Below, in pieces: positions 9,181-17,589 of a DNA stretch of 64,000 nucleotides. Position 1 is the first letter of the stretch; each line of letters begins with the position of its first letter. Origin of the DNA: CAZOZP01 sp964584325 (lineage in GTDB: Bacteria; Bacteroidota; Ignavibacteria; Ignavibacteriales; Melioribacteraceae); assembly GCA_964584325.1 (NCBI GenBank), contig CAZOZP010000009.1, forward strand, positions 1 to 64,000, in the 5' to 3' direction. The notes below the pieces were generated by a model, which was given only the letters and a program-made list of their open reading frames with translations, was not told the DNA's origin and did not search any database. Position numbers and translations under genes: made by a program.

Positions 9181-9217
9181 TTTATTGCCGCGAACTCTTA
9201 TAGTCCGCGGCAATAAA
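9181..9217. terminator. Bidirectional terminator between GH31 and POT genes
   Basis: A perfect 12-bp stem (TTTATTGCCGCG at 9181-9192 with its complement at 9206-9217) has a 13-base loop. It lies between the convergent GH31 and transporter genes and has A/T-rich flanks on both sides. Confidence 0.75.
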
Positions 9218-9222
9218 TAATT

Positions 9223-10884
9223 TTATGCTGATTGTTTTTCGTGAGAATCCATAATTCCTTTAAGCCATTTAAGAAGTACGAATATCAATAAAGCCCCAAT
9301 TGAAGCTCCAATTAAATTAATAGCAAAGAAATATACCTTATTGTCAAGCTGCACCCAAAGCCCCGAGATAACACCGGAAAGTTTATTGCCTATTGAAGTT
9401 GACAAGAACCATCCGCCCATCATAAGTGATGTAATACGGGGCGGACTAAGTTTTGAAACAAGTGCAAGGCCCATCGGACTGAGGCAAAGTTCACCAATTG
9501 TAATTACTGCATACGAACTTATCAACCACCAGGCACTGCTTTTTACCATTCCGTTTTCGGATACTATTACGGCAAAAATCATAACAACTGTAGAAAGGGC
9601 AGTGATAAGCATTCCTAATCCGATTTTTCCCGGAGTGGAAGGCTCTTTTTTGCGGGATCTGAGAAATCCGAAAAAACCAATAACCACCGGAGTAAAAATC
9701 ACAACAAAAAATGGATTTACTGACTGAAATATTTCAGTTGATATAAGTTTAAGAGGCTTATCTCTTTCGGGCCACTCGGATTCAGGCAGATTATTGAAAT
9801 AAGGGTCAGGAGCAAGAGTTACTATTTCATTACCGTTTTCATCTTTCACCGGATTAAAATGCTCATCTACTTTCTTTGTTTCAACAGGAGTTGTTGTTAC
9901 AGTCTGTACAAGTTTCATTGATGATACCACATTCTCGACTTTCGGACTCATAGATCTGTCGGTATATCTTTCAGCCCAGATTGTAAGAGCACTTCCGTTC
10001 TGATGGAAAATGGCCCAAAATATAATAACTACACCAAAGACCGAAAGAAGTGCGGCAATCGGACCTTTATCATCAGGCGAAGCTTTATGCCAGAGAGAAA
10101 AGAAAAAGTAAATTACCGGTATGCAGGCAAAAAGAAATGCATCGTTAGAATGAGAACCGATTAAGGCTTGTCCGAATAAAAGCTGAGGAATAAACCAACC
10201 CGCTGCTCCGAAAGCAAGAAGCGGAACAAATATCGTATAGCTAATCTTTGATAATGACATATCTTCAGGTTTAACAGGCTTAATAACATCTGCAGATTTT
10301 ATATGATTCTGGCCAAAGAAGAACCAGATAAGACCAATAAACATACCGATACCGGCAGCAGCAAAAGCATAACCCCAGTCATACTCATTCCTTAGATAAG
10401 CAGCAACAAAATTACATACAAAAGCGCCTATATTTATTCCCATATAAAATATGTTAAATCCGGATTCCTTATATTTTTTGTATTCAGGTGTATTATAAAG
10501 ATTTCCGACAAGAGTAGAAATATTAGGTTTAAAAAAGCCGTTTCCGAAAATAATAAGACCAAGAGAAAGATAGAACATAAGATCGCCCTGGAAGGAGAGG
10601 CCAATGTAACCGAGACCCATAAGAGTGCCGCCGATTCCTATTGCGAGTCTGTAACCAAGAACCCTGTCGGCAAGGAGTCCGCCAATGAAAGGTGTAAGAT
10701 AAACAAGTGCAAGGAAAGTGCCGTAAATATCAGCCGCGAACACATCCGAAAAACCTTTACCGCCGTTTTTCACCGGATCAATCATATAAAGAGTAAAAAT
10801 TCCGAGCATTAAATAATAACCGAATCTTTCCCACATTTCCGTAAAGAAAAGTACAGGAAGTCCTTTAGGATGGTGTTTGAACAT
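9223..10884 (-). CDS. POT/PTR family proton-dependent oligopeptide transporter
   Basis: This inner-membrane major-facilitator protein of 553 residues imports di- and tripeptides with protons. The first helix carries the family motif ExxERF (Glu16, Glu19, Arg20, Phe21), needed for proton coupling, and many hydrophobic segments follow. A polar insert of about 75 residues (roughly 300-380) separates two membrane blocks; longer POT members of Bacteroidota are known to carry such inserts. It is a single-gene transcript with its own promoter (10929-10959) and a good Shine-Dalgarno (AAGGAG, 10890-10895 read on the minus strand). A peptide importer fits an organism that exports a subtilase and degrades amino acids. 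Confidence 0.95.
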   Translation of the reverse strand: MFKHHPKGLPVLFFTEMWERFGYYLMLGIFTLYMIDPVKNGGKGFSDVFAADIYGTFLALVYLTPFIGGLLADRVLGYRLAIGIGGTLMGLGYIGLSFQGDLMFYLSLGLIIFGNGFFKPNISTLVGNLYNTPEYKKYKESGFNIFYMGINIGAFVCNFVAAYLRNEYDWGYAFAAAGIGMFIGLIWFFFGQNHIKSADVIKPVKPEDMSLSKISYTIFVPLLAFGAAGWFIPQLLFGQALIGSHSNDAFLFACIPVIYFFFSLWHKASPDDKGPIAALLSVFGVVIIFWAIFHQNGSALTIWAERYTDRSMSPKVENVVSSMKLVQTVTTTPVETKKVDEHFNPVKDENGNEIVTLAPDPYFNNLPESEWPERDKPLKLISTEIFQSVNPFFVVIFTPVVIGFFGFLRSRKKEPSTPGKIGLGMLITALSTVVMIFAVIVSENGMVKSSAWWLISSYAVITIGELCLSPMGLALVSKLSPPRITSLMMGGWFLSTSIGNKLSGVISGLWVQLDNKVYFFAINLIGASIGALLIFVLLKWLKGIMDSHEKQSA

Positions 10885-10928
10885 TTGATCTCCTTTTTGT
10901 TTGGTTTACCGTTTGCAAAACAACAAAA

Positions 10929-10959
10929 CAAATATAAAAATATGATAACTTTAATAAAA
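10929..10959 (-). promoter_or_regulatory. -33/-7 promoter of the POT transporter
   Basis: Read on the minus strand, TTTT (10956-10959), a 19-bp spacer and TATATTTG (10929-10936) fit the Bacteroidota consensus with one mismatch in the -33 box. The leader would be about 40 nt, leaving room for the Shine-Dalgarno. Confidence 0.6.
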
Positions 10960-10965
10960 TATGAA

Positions 10966-10996
10966 TTTGTTTGAATCTTTCCTTTTAATATATTTG
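10966..10996 (+). promoter_or_regulatory. Consensus -33/-7 promoter abutting the PASTA start codon
   Basis: TTTG (10966-10969), 19 bp and TATATTTG (10989-10996) match the Bacteroidota consensus at every defined base. The ATG of the downstream gene is at 11001, only 4 bases after the -7 box. Initiation would fall at or next to the A of ATG, predicting a leaderless message. Confidence 0.72.
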
Positions 10997-11000
10997 GGCG

Positions 11001-11720
11001 ATGAAAAAATTCTTACTAAAACATAAACTCTTTTGGATTATTCCTTTGGGATTGATAATCCTTTTAGGGATATTCGATAAATTAATTATGCCTTTCTATA
11101 TTTCCGGCGAAAGGCTTGAAGTACCAAATGTTGTTGGTCTTCATAAAATTGATGCTGCAGAAAAAATTGAAGCCGCCGGATTCGAACCGGTAATCCAGGA
11201 TCCCACATTTAATACGGAACAACTAAAAAACCACATTTATTTTCAATATCCTAAAGCCACACATAAAGTAAAGGAAGGGAGAAGAATTTACCTCTCCGTA
11301 AGCAATGGCAAAGAGCGTGTTAAAATGCCTTCTCTGCTTGGCAAATCTGAAAGAGATGCTAAAATCACTTTGCAAAGAATCGGACTTAAACTTGCTGAAA
11401 TAAGGGAAGTTGAATCTGAAACGCCTAAAGGACTTGTGATATCTCAGAGCATATCACCCGGGCAGCCGGTAATTGACGGGGATAAACTGATTCTGGATAT
11501 AAGTATTGGCCCAAAACTCGGGCAGATACGCGTGCCAAAGATTATAGGTAAATCCCTGAAAGATGCTGAAAAGATACTAACTCAAGCTTCTCTTAAACTC
11601 GGAGAGATAAGTTCTGTGGACGAACCTTCACTTCTTCCAAATACAGTAATAATTCAATATCCGGAAGAAGGTGAGCTTCTTAATGTGGGCGACCAGGTTG
11701 ACTGCGTGGTGTCAAAATAA
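11001..11720 (+). CDS. Membrane-anchored PASTA-domain protein
   Basis: This protein of 239 residues has one N-terminal membrane segment (about 11-30) and three PASTA repeats facing the periplasm (about 38-104, 105-171 and 174-239; each opens with a VPN/MPS/VPK-type start and contains a repeated Q-x-P or Q-S-x-x-P-G turn). PASTA domains usually bind peptidoglycan fragments and are fused to Ser/Thr kinases or penicillin-binding proteins. Here no enzymatic domain is attached. It leads a tightly packed operon with a diadenylate cyclase and a glycosyltransferase, which hints at envelope sensing. The ATG at 11001 is needed to keep the membrane anchor. Confidence 0.9.
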   Translation: MKKFLLKHKLFWIIPLGLIILLGIFDKLIMPFYISGERLEVPNVVGLHKIDAAEKIEAAGFEPVIQDPTFNTEQLKNHIYFQYPKATHKVKEGRRIYLSVSNGKERVKMPSLLGKSERDAKITLQRIGLKLAEIREVESETPKGLVISQSISPGQPVIDGDKLILDISIGPKLGQIRVPKIIGKSLKDAEKILTQASLKLGEISSVDEPSLLPNTVIIQYPEEGELLNVGDQVDCVVSK

Positions 11721-12377
11721 ATGAAAATGATTGCTCCTTCCATATTATCGGCGGATTTCTCCAATCTTTCTCATCAATTAAGGATGTCAGAATTAGGAGG
11801 TGCAGATTTAATTCATTGCGATATTATGGACGGAAGATTTGTACCTAATATTACTTTCGGGCCGGTTGTATTAAAAGCCGTTAAATCTTCAACGAAAATT
11901 CCGATAGATGCTCATTTGATGATTAAGAATCCTGATAATTATATTGAAGCTTTTGCTGAAGCAGGGGCATCATATATCTCTGTTCATCAGGAAGAGTGCG
12001 TTCATCTTAACCGTACAATAAACAAGATAAAAAGTTTTGGCGTAAGGGCAGGTGTGGTGCTGAATCCTGCTACTCCGGTTTCCTTGCTTGAAGATATAGT
12101 TGAATACGTCGATTTTGTGCTTTTAATGACTGTTAATCCCGGTTTCGGAGGCCAGACTTTTATTCCTAATTGTCTAAGAAAAATATCAACTCTGGCAGAA
12201 TTACGCGAGCGTCTCGGACTTAAATTCCTTATAGAAGTTGACGGCGGCATCGGAAAAGATAATATTTCTGAAATATCGGAAGCCGGCTGTGATATTTTTG
12301 TAGCCGGGTCTTCAGTCTTTGCAACAGATAATATTCCGGCATCAATCATAGAGCTTAAGAATAAAATTACCCTCTGA
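11721..12377 (+). CDS. rpe: Ribulose-phosphate 3-epimerase
   Basis: This enzyme interconverts ribulose 5-phosphate and xylulose 5-phosphate in the pentose phosphate pathway. It is a cytosolic TIM barrel of 218 residues, the normal length. Typical segments are SILSADFSNL near the N-terminus, HCDIMDG and DAHLMI with metal ligands, MTVNPGFGGQ, and EVDGGI near the C-terminus. The start codon directly follows the PASTA stop codon, so translation is coupled. I do not see a metabolic reason for the pairing with the PASTA gene. Confidence 0.97.
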   Translation: MKMIAPSILSADFSNLSHQLRMSELGGADLIHCDIMDGRFVPNITFGPVVLKAVKSSTKIPIDAHLMIKNPDNYIEAFAEAGASYISVHQEECVHLNRTINKIKSFGVRAGVVLNPATPVSLLEDIVEYVDFVLLMTVNPGFGGQTFIPNCLRKISTLAELRERLGLKFLIEVDGGIGKDNISEISEAGCDIFVAGSSVFATDNIPASIIELKNKITL

Positions 12378-12397
12378 TTAAAATACGGGGCATAGGT

Positions 12398-13519
12398 TTG
12401 ATTATTCAGATCAGCAGTTCGGATACAAACACACCCGGGTATTTCAAAAAGAAATACGATTACTTCGAAATGCCTTACGAAAAAGGCCTTGTTTTTATCG
12501 AAATAAGAAATTCTCCCGAAAAAATTATTCCGGCCGGATTCAAAATTTGCGAATGCGGAAATGATTATCTTGCCGTTTTCGGAATATCAGACGACATACA
12601 TTTCAGAATTAAAGAAGATTCCGGACTTAATAATTACTTAAGAAAAGAATTACTTTACCGGCTGGACTGTTACTCAGGGAAAAAGAAATTTGTAAGAATT
12701 AAACACAGAACACTTCTTACACCGGCTGTTATGGGAATACTTAATGTTACTCCGGATTCGTTCTCAGACGGCGGTAAATACTTCAGCACAGACTCAGCCG
12801 TAAAAAGAGCTGCCGAAATGATAGAAGACGGAGCTGAAATAATTGACATAGGAGGAGAATCAACAAGGCCGGGCTCTCTGCCTGTGCCCGAAGATGAGGA
12901 AATTAGCCGGATAATTCCGGTAATTAAAGAGATAAAGGCGCTTTTTCCCGGAATACTGATATCAGCAGATACTAAGAAATCTAAAACAGCAGATGAAGCA
13001 CTAATTGCGGGTGCAGATATTATTAATGATGTTTCGGCAGGTGACGCTGATGAAAAAATGTATGATGTTATAAATCAGCATAAGGCAGTCTATATTATAA
13101 TGCATATGCAGGGCACTCCTGCAACAATGCAGATAAATCCCACATACACTGAAACAGTAAATGACATCTACGATTATCTTTACCTTAAAGCTGAAAAACT
13201 TAAATCAGCCGGTATAGAAAATCTGATAACTGATCCCGGAATAGGATTCGGTAAAACTGTTAAAGACAATTACCAAATTCTTGGCAGAATAAAGGAATTT
13301 TCTTCTATTGGGTTCCCGGTGCTGGCAGGCTTATCGAGAAAATCATTTTTAGGAAATTCGCTTAATATACCCGTATATGAGCGGGATACTGCTTCAATAA
13401 TTGCCGAAAGCCTTACTATTAATTCAGGGGCAGAGATTATTCGTACCCACAATGTTAAGAATGCGGTTCAGGCTAAGAAGATTTTTAATTTTATTAATAA
13501 TCCCGAATTATTAACTTAG
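12398..13519 (+). CDS. folP: Dihydropteroate synthase with N-terminal extension
   Basis: This enzyme joins p-aminobenzoate to dihydropterin pyrophosphate in folate synthesis. The catalytic TIM barrel begins near residue 107 with the signature MGILNVTPDSFSDGG (112-126) and contains IDIGGESTRPGS and DPGIGFGKT. About 100 residues precede the core, compared with 15-20 in the short bacterial enzyme; longer forms with a small alpha/beta N-terminal region exist in some lineages. The start used is TTG at 12398. The first in-frame ATG (12470) would shorten the extension by 24 residues but not remove it. It lies 3 bp before the diadenylate cyclase gene, an order I recall from other Bacteroidota. Confidence 0.93.
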   Translation: MIIQISSSDTNTPGYFKKKYDYFEMPYEKGLVFIEIRNSPEKIIPAGFKICECGNDYLAVFGISDDIHFRIKEDSGLNNYLRKELLYRLDCYSGKKKFVRIKHRTLLTPAVMGILNVTPDSFSDGGKYFSTDSAVKRAAEMIEDGAEIIDIGGESTRPGSLPVPEDEEISRIIPVIKEIKALFPGILISADTKKSKTADEALIAGADIINDVSAGDADEKMYDVINQHKAVYIIMHMQGTPATMQINPTYTETVNDIYDYLYLKAEKLKSAGIENLITDPGIGFGKTVKDNYQILGRIKEFSSIGFPVLAGLSRKSFLGNSLNIPVYERDTASIIAESLTINSGAEIIRTHNVKNAVQAKKIFNFINNPELLT

Positions 13520-13522
13520 GTT

Positions 13523-14338
13523 ATGGAATTATTTAAAATTGGTTTTCTGCCCGTAGGGCTGATAGATATAATCGATATTGCCTTAGTGGCTTTCATTACA
13601 TATAAGCTTTACTCGCTTATTAAAGGAACAATTGCAGCACAAATATTTTACGGATTAATATTCGTACTGCTCCTTTCACTTATTGCTCAGGGAATAAACC
13701 TGCGTGCATTAAGCTGGATATTAAGACTTCTTTCAGAATACTGGGTTATTGCCTTCGTAATACTTTTCCAGCCGGAAATACGAAGGATACTTGTATTTGT
13801 AGGGCGTAATCCTTTTGTTAAGATGTTTTTTAAATATACTGAAACAAACATACCCGAACTAATAACCGAAACCGCGTTTGATCTGGCAAGAGTTCAGCAT
13901 GGTGCCTTAATTGTTTTAATCAAATCTTCCGGACTTAAAGGTGTTGTTGAATCAGGTGAAGTAATCAATGCCAAAGTAAACAGAAATCTTCTTCGTTCAA
14001 TATTTTATCCGAGATCGCCACTTCATGACGGTGCGGTAGTTATTAATAAAGATATAATTGAAGCAGCAAGATGTACTCTTCCGTTATCTCAAAAAACAAA
14101 CGCAAACGGCATTGACCTTGGAATGAGACACAGAGCCGGACTGGGAATATCGGAACAGGCGGATGTGCTTTGCGTTATAGTATCTGAAGAGACCGGAAGT
14201 ATTTCGGTGGCAGAAGCAGGAACAATAATTAAAGGACTTTCCAAGGATTCGCTAAAGAGAATTCTCAGTGAAAGGCTTATAATATCCAAAGATAAAAGGT
14301 GGAAGGGAATATTTGAAAGCTTCGCCAAACAAGAATAA
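13523..14338 (+). CDS. cdaA: Diadenylate cyclase, CdaA type
   Basis: This membrane enzyme makes the second messenger cyclic di-AMP from two ATP. Three N-terminal membrane segments (about 8-95) precede the DAC (DisA_N) domain (about 105-265), which shows the catalytic motifs DGA (169-171) and RHR (202-204). The length of 271 residues is normal for CdaA. In Firmicutes the gene is followed by cdaR and glmM; here it follows folP and overlaps a GT2 gene by 26 bp. Cyclic di-AMP controls potassium and cell-wall balance, which suits the PASTA gene that opens this operon. Confidence 0.95.
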   Translation: MELFKIGFLPVGLIDIIDIALVAFITYKLYSLIKGTIAAQIFYGLIFVLLLSLIAQGINLRALSWILRLLSEYWVIAFVILFQPEIRRILVFVGRNPFVKMFFKYTETNIPELITETAFDLARVQHGALIVLIKSSGLKGVVESGEVINAKVNRNLLRSIFYPRSPLHDGAVVINKDIIEAARCTLPLSQKTNANGIDLGMRHRAGLGISEQADVLCVIVSEETGSISVAEAGTIIKGLSKDSLKRILSERLIISKDKRWKGIFESFAKQE

Positions 14339-14987
14339 CAGAATCTGTGCTATCATTCCGTTTTATAACGAAAAGATTTTTATTCGGGAAATTATTTCAA
14401 GTACATCTGCTTTTGTTGAAAAAATTATACTTATCGATGACGGATCAACTGACGGCACTTCCGAACTTGTTGAAGTAAAAGATAACATCGCATTATTAAA
14501 ACATAAAGAGAATCTCGGGAAAGGCATAGCCCTAAATACGGGATTTCGTGAAGCAATAAAACTCGGCTTCGATTTAGCAATAACAATTGATGCAGACCTT
14601 CAGCATAATCCTACACGCATTCCTGATTTTATTCAGGCAGCCAGACATTTTGAAATTGTTACCGGAAACAGATTGAACGATTTAAGCGGAATGCCCCTGG
14701 CAAGAAGATTCAGCAATTTCACTACATCGTTTTTGCTGAGTTTAAAATGCCGACAAAAAATTCAGGACAGTCAATGCGGATTCAGATGTTACAGAGTTAA
14801 TATACTTGAGGAAATACTTCCTGAATCATCCGGATTTGAAGCTGAAAGCGAGATTCTGATAAAAGCTTCGCGTAAAGGATATAAAATCGGGTCGGTCGAG
14901 ATTCCGACTATATACGGCAATGAAAAAAGCAAAATGAAAAACCTTAAAGCAATCAAAGGATTCCTAAAAGTTCTTTTAACCAAATAA
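14313..14987 (+). CDS. GT2 glycosyltransferase, DPM1/DolP-mannosyltransferase-like
   Basis: This soluble family 2 glycosyltransferase of 224 residues has no membrane tail. It shows the nucleotide-binding segment IPFYNE, IDDGSTDGT and TIDADLQHNP, and the acceptor-side sequence QDSQCGFRCYR seen in polyprenyl-phosphate sugar transferases. It probably moves mannose or glucose from a nucleotide sugar to undecaprenyl phosphate. The start is TTG at 14313, inside the end of the cyclase gene (26-bp overlap, other frame), so expression is coupled. The sugar and acceptor are inferred from family resemblance only. Confidence 0.85.
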   Translation: MKASPNKNNRICAIIPFYNEKIFIREIISSTSAFVEKIILIDDGSTDGTSELVEVKDNIALLKHKENLGKGIALNTGFREAIKLGFDLAITIDADLQHNPTRIPDFIQAARHFEIVTGNRLNDLSGMPLARRFSNFTTSFLLSLKCRQKIQDSQCGFRCYRVNILEEILPESSGFEAESEILIKASRKGYKIGSVEIPTIYGNEKSKMKNLKAIKGFLKVLLTK

Positions 14988-14996
14988 GGAGCAGAT

Positions 14997-15674
14997 ATGA
15001 AACTAAGATATTTCAGCCATTCAGCTTTTCAGATTATCACGGATAATAATAGGTCAATACTCATAGATCCGTTTCTTGACGGAAATCCCACAGCAACAGT
15101 AAGTTCTTCGGAAGTAAGCGCAGACTATATTATACTGACGCATGCCCACGGAGATCATTTAGGCGATGCATTCAAAATTGCTGAAAGATGCCGGCCGGTT
15201 TTCATCTGTGTTAATGAACTTGCCAACTATGTTGCCTCGAAGGGATACAAAGCCCATAATATGCACATAGGCGGATCATTCAAATTTGATTTCGGCAGAG
15301 TTAAGTTTACCATTGCTCATCACGGATCTCTGACACCTGATAACCATTACGGAGGTGAGGCGGCCGGGGTACTGATTACCAGCACAGGAAAAACAATTTA
15401 TCATACAGGCGATACAGGCTTATTTTATGATATGAAACTTATAGGTGAAATGAATAAAATAGATTATATGTTGCTTCCAATAGGAGATAATTTCACAATG
15501 GGTATCGATGATGCCGTTAAAGCCGTAGAATTGGTAAATCCACAAACGGCAATCCCGATGCATTATAATACATTCCCGGTAATTGAAGCCGATCCCGAAG
15601 AATTCAAGCAAAAAGTTGAAAAAGCGGGACGGAAATGCCATGTAATGAATTACGGAGAAATCATTATTTGTTAA
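14997..15674 (+). CDS. UPF0173 metal-dependent hydrolase (beta-lactamase fold)
   Basis: This cytosolic metallo-beta-lactamase-fold hydrolase has 225 residues. The metal-binding motif THAHGDHLGD is present, with further metal positions in AHHGSLTP, HTGDTGL and the C-terminal PMHYNTFP. It aligns over its full length with the UPF0173/YtkL group, whose substrate is unknown. The gene starts 9 bp after the glycosyltransferase and is the last of the operon that begins at 11001. No terminator is visible behind it. Confidence 0.88.
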   Translation: MKLRYFSHSAFQIITDNNRSILIDPFLDGNPTATVSSSEVSADYIILTHAHGDHLGDAFKIAERCRPVFICVNELANYVASKGYKAHNMHIGGSFKFDFGRVKFTIAHHGSLTPDNHYGGEAAGVLITSTGKTIYHTGDTGLFYDMKLIGEMNKIDYMLLPIGDNFTMGIDDAVKAVELVNPQTAIPMHYNTFPVIEADPEEFKQKVEKAGRKCHVMNYGEIIIC

Positions 15675-15780
15675 TGAATATATGAATACTGCAACAAGAG
15701 AGGCTGAAATATTTGATGATGTTGAAGTTAGGTGAATCTTTCAACAGAGTAAGGGAGCAGGAATAACAGCAACCCATATT

Positions 15781-15840
15781 GTATTGTAAACTCTTTTACT
15801 TTGTTTCTGTGTCCCTTTGTTACTCAGCGGTATTTTTTTT
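15781..15840 (-). repeat. Possible decayed intergenic repeat
   Basis: Read on the minus strand this stretch reads like 'CGCTGAGTAAC-AAAGGGACACAG-AAACAAAG'. It resembles the CACAGAG/CTCTGTGTC-type intergenic repeats found in many copies in various bacterial genomes. It lies just before parA. Only one copy is in this window, so repeat status is a guess. Confidence 0.3.
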
Positions 15841-15874
15841 ATATTCAGTATCCTAAAAATATATTCTTGTGATA

Positions 15875-16639
15875 ATGGCAAAAGTAATTTCCATAGCTAA
15901 TCAGAAAGGCGGTGTGGGTAAAACAACCACATCCATAAATCTTTCAGCTTCTGTAGCAGCGGCTGAGAAACGGACTCTAATAATCGATATAGATCCTCAG
16001 TCAAATTCAACTTCGGGTATTGGCTGCGAAAATGCCTCATCTTCAGTTTATGAAGTGCTTGTTGGTAATCAGAAGATTGCCGATGCCATTGAAAAGACAT
16101 ATATGCCGTTTCTTGATATACTTCCGGCAGATATTAATCTTGTAGGCGCTGAAGTTGAGATGATTAATCTTCAGAACAGGGAAAGACTTCTCAAAGAAAA
16201 AATTGCCGAGATTAGCAGTAATTATGATTTTATTTTTATCGATTGTCCTCCTTCGCTCGGAATACTTACCTTAAATGCTCTTACGGCTTCCGATTCAGTG
16301 TTAATCCCTGTTCAATGCGAATATTTTGCTTTAGAAGGATTAGGACAATTACTTAATACTATTAATATAGTTAAAAAGCATTTTAATCCGAATCTTGTAA
16401 TAGAAGGTGTACTCCTTACAATGTTTGACCAAAGACTTAAACTTTCCAATCAGGTAGTTGAGGAAGTTAAGAAATACTTCGGTCAGAAAGTTTTCAATAC
16501 AATAATACATAGAAATGTCAGAATATCGGAAGCTCCAAGCCACGCAAAACCTATCATACTTTACGATGCAATTTCAACGGGGGCCCAGAATTACATAAAT
16601 CTTGCAACAGAACTTATAAGTAAGCAGGCTTCGAAATGA
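15875..16639 (+). CDS. parA: Chromosome-partitioning ATPase ParA/Soj
   Basis: This Walker-type ATPase moves ParB-bound origin regions over the nucleoid. The deviant Walker A KGGVGKTTT opens the protein, DIDPQSNSTSG follows, and IFIDCPPSLG is the Walker B region. It has 254 residues from the ATG at 15875; a GTG two codons upstream (15869) is also open, but the ATG gives the usual N-terminus MAKVISIANQKGG. It overlaps parB by 4 bp. The lack of Shine-Dalgarno and a TATTCTTG at 15862-15869 (one base from TAnnTTTG) would allow a very short leader. Confidence 0.96.
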   Translation: MAKVISIANQKGGVGKTTTSINLSASVAAAEKRTLIIDIDPQSNSTSGIGCENASSSVYEVLVGNQKIADAIEKTYMPFLDILPADINLVGAEVEMINLQNRERLLKEKIAEISSNYDFIFIDCPPSLGILTLNALTASDSVLIPVQCEYFALEGLGQLLNTINIVKKHFNPNLVIEGVLLTMFDQRLKLSNQVVEEVKKYFGQKVFNTIIHRNVRISEAPSHAKPIILYDAISTGAQNYINLATELISKQASK

Positions 16640-17589
16640 TGAATAAGAACAAAATGGTATTGGGCAGAGGTTTAGATGCGCTAATTAATCCTATGAATAA
16701 TGACGACAGCGCTCCGATAGCTTTATCAGAGAGGGAAATCAACAAAGACGACGGCATTTCGATTGATGTTCTTGCGAAAATTCAGGTAACTCTAATTGAG
16801 CCGAATCCATATCAACCCAGAACCGAGTTTGATCCTGAAGCGCTTACAGAGTTAAAGAAATCAATTCTGGAAAACGGACTTATCCAGCCGATAACCGTTA
16901 GGCGAACTCAAAACAAATCCTACCAGCTTATATCAGGTGAAAGACGTTTAAGAGCTTTTAAGGAAATTGGTTACAGAGAAATTCCCGCCTACATTATTAA
17001 GGTGGACTCCAACGAAGCAATGCTGGCGCTTGCTCTTATCGAAAATATTCAGAGAGAGCAGCTTAATGCAATTGAAGTGGCAAGAGCTTATAAAAGACTT
17101 ATGGATGAATGCAGTCTTTCTCAGGAAGAAATCGCGGAGAAAGTTGGGAAAAACAGAAGTACTGTCACAAATTCAATCAGACTTCTTAAATTGCCTAAAG
17201 AAGTTCAGGATGCTTTGGTTTCTGAAATCATTTCAGCCGGACATGCCCGTGCTTTGATAAATCTTCCCAATCAGGAAATACAACTTGAGATACTTGAAAA
17301 GATTATAAAGAATAATCTCAACGTCAGAAAAGTTGAAACTTTGGTAAAGGAATACTTAGCCGGGGGAAATAACGGACGTGAACACACGGAGGATAAGGGA
17401 AGCAGAGACCCGGTACAGTCGTATTCTCAGCGTGATATTGAAAGTAAACTGCGTGGTATTTTCGGTACAAAAGTAAACTGCAGGCAGAAAAAAGACGGAA
17501 GCGGGGAAATTACTTTTGAATTTTATTCTAACGATGAACTGGAAAGATTATTTGAACTATTTCATATTATCCAGACAAATAATAATTAG
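16636..17589 (+). CDS. parB: Chromosome-partitioning protein ParB
   Basis: This CTPase/DNA-binding protein of 317 residues loads at parS sites. The N-terminal GRGLDALI is typical. PNPYQPR begins the ParB/Srx domain, which includes the CTP-binding segment GERRLRA; an HTH (LSQEEIAEKVGKNRSTVTN) and a C-terminal dimerisation region follow. It starts inside the parA stop codon (ATGA). I did not find a TGTTTCACGTGAAACA-like parS site nearby, though a degenerate one could be missed by eye. Confidence 0.96.
   Translation: MMNKNKMVLGRGLDALINPMNNDDSAPIALSEREINKDDGISIDVLAKIQVTLIEPNPYQPRTEFDPEALTELKKSILENGLIQPITVRRTQNKSYQLISGERRLRAFKEIGYREIPAYIIKVDSNEAMLALALIENIQREQLNAIEVARAYKRLMDECSLSQEEIAEKVGKNRSTVTNSIRLLKLPKEVQDALVSEIISAGHARALINLPNQEIQLEILEKIIKNNLNVRKVETLVKEYLAGGNNGREHTEDKGSRDPVQSYSQRDIESKLRGIFGTKVNCRQKKDGSGEITFEFYSNDELERLFELFHIIQTNNN

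Noticed and set aside
9341..9727. Plus-strand reading frame of 128 codons
   Set aside because: It lies wholly inside the POT transporter on the other strand and shows no domain or start signal.
15682..15735. 17-codon frame after the UPF0173 gene
   Set aside because: It has no Shine-Dalgarno and no recognisable content; too short to support.
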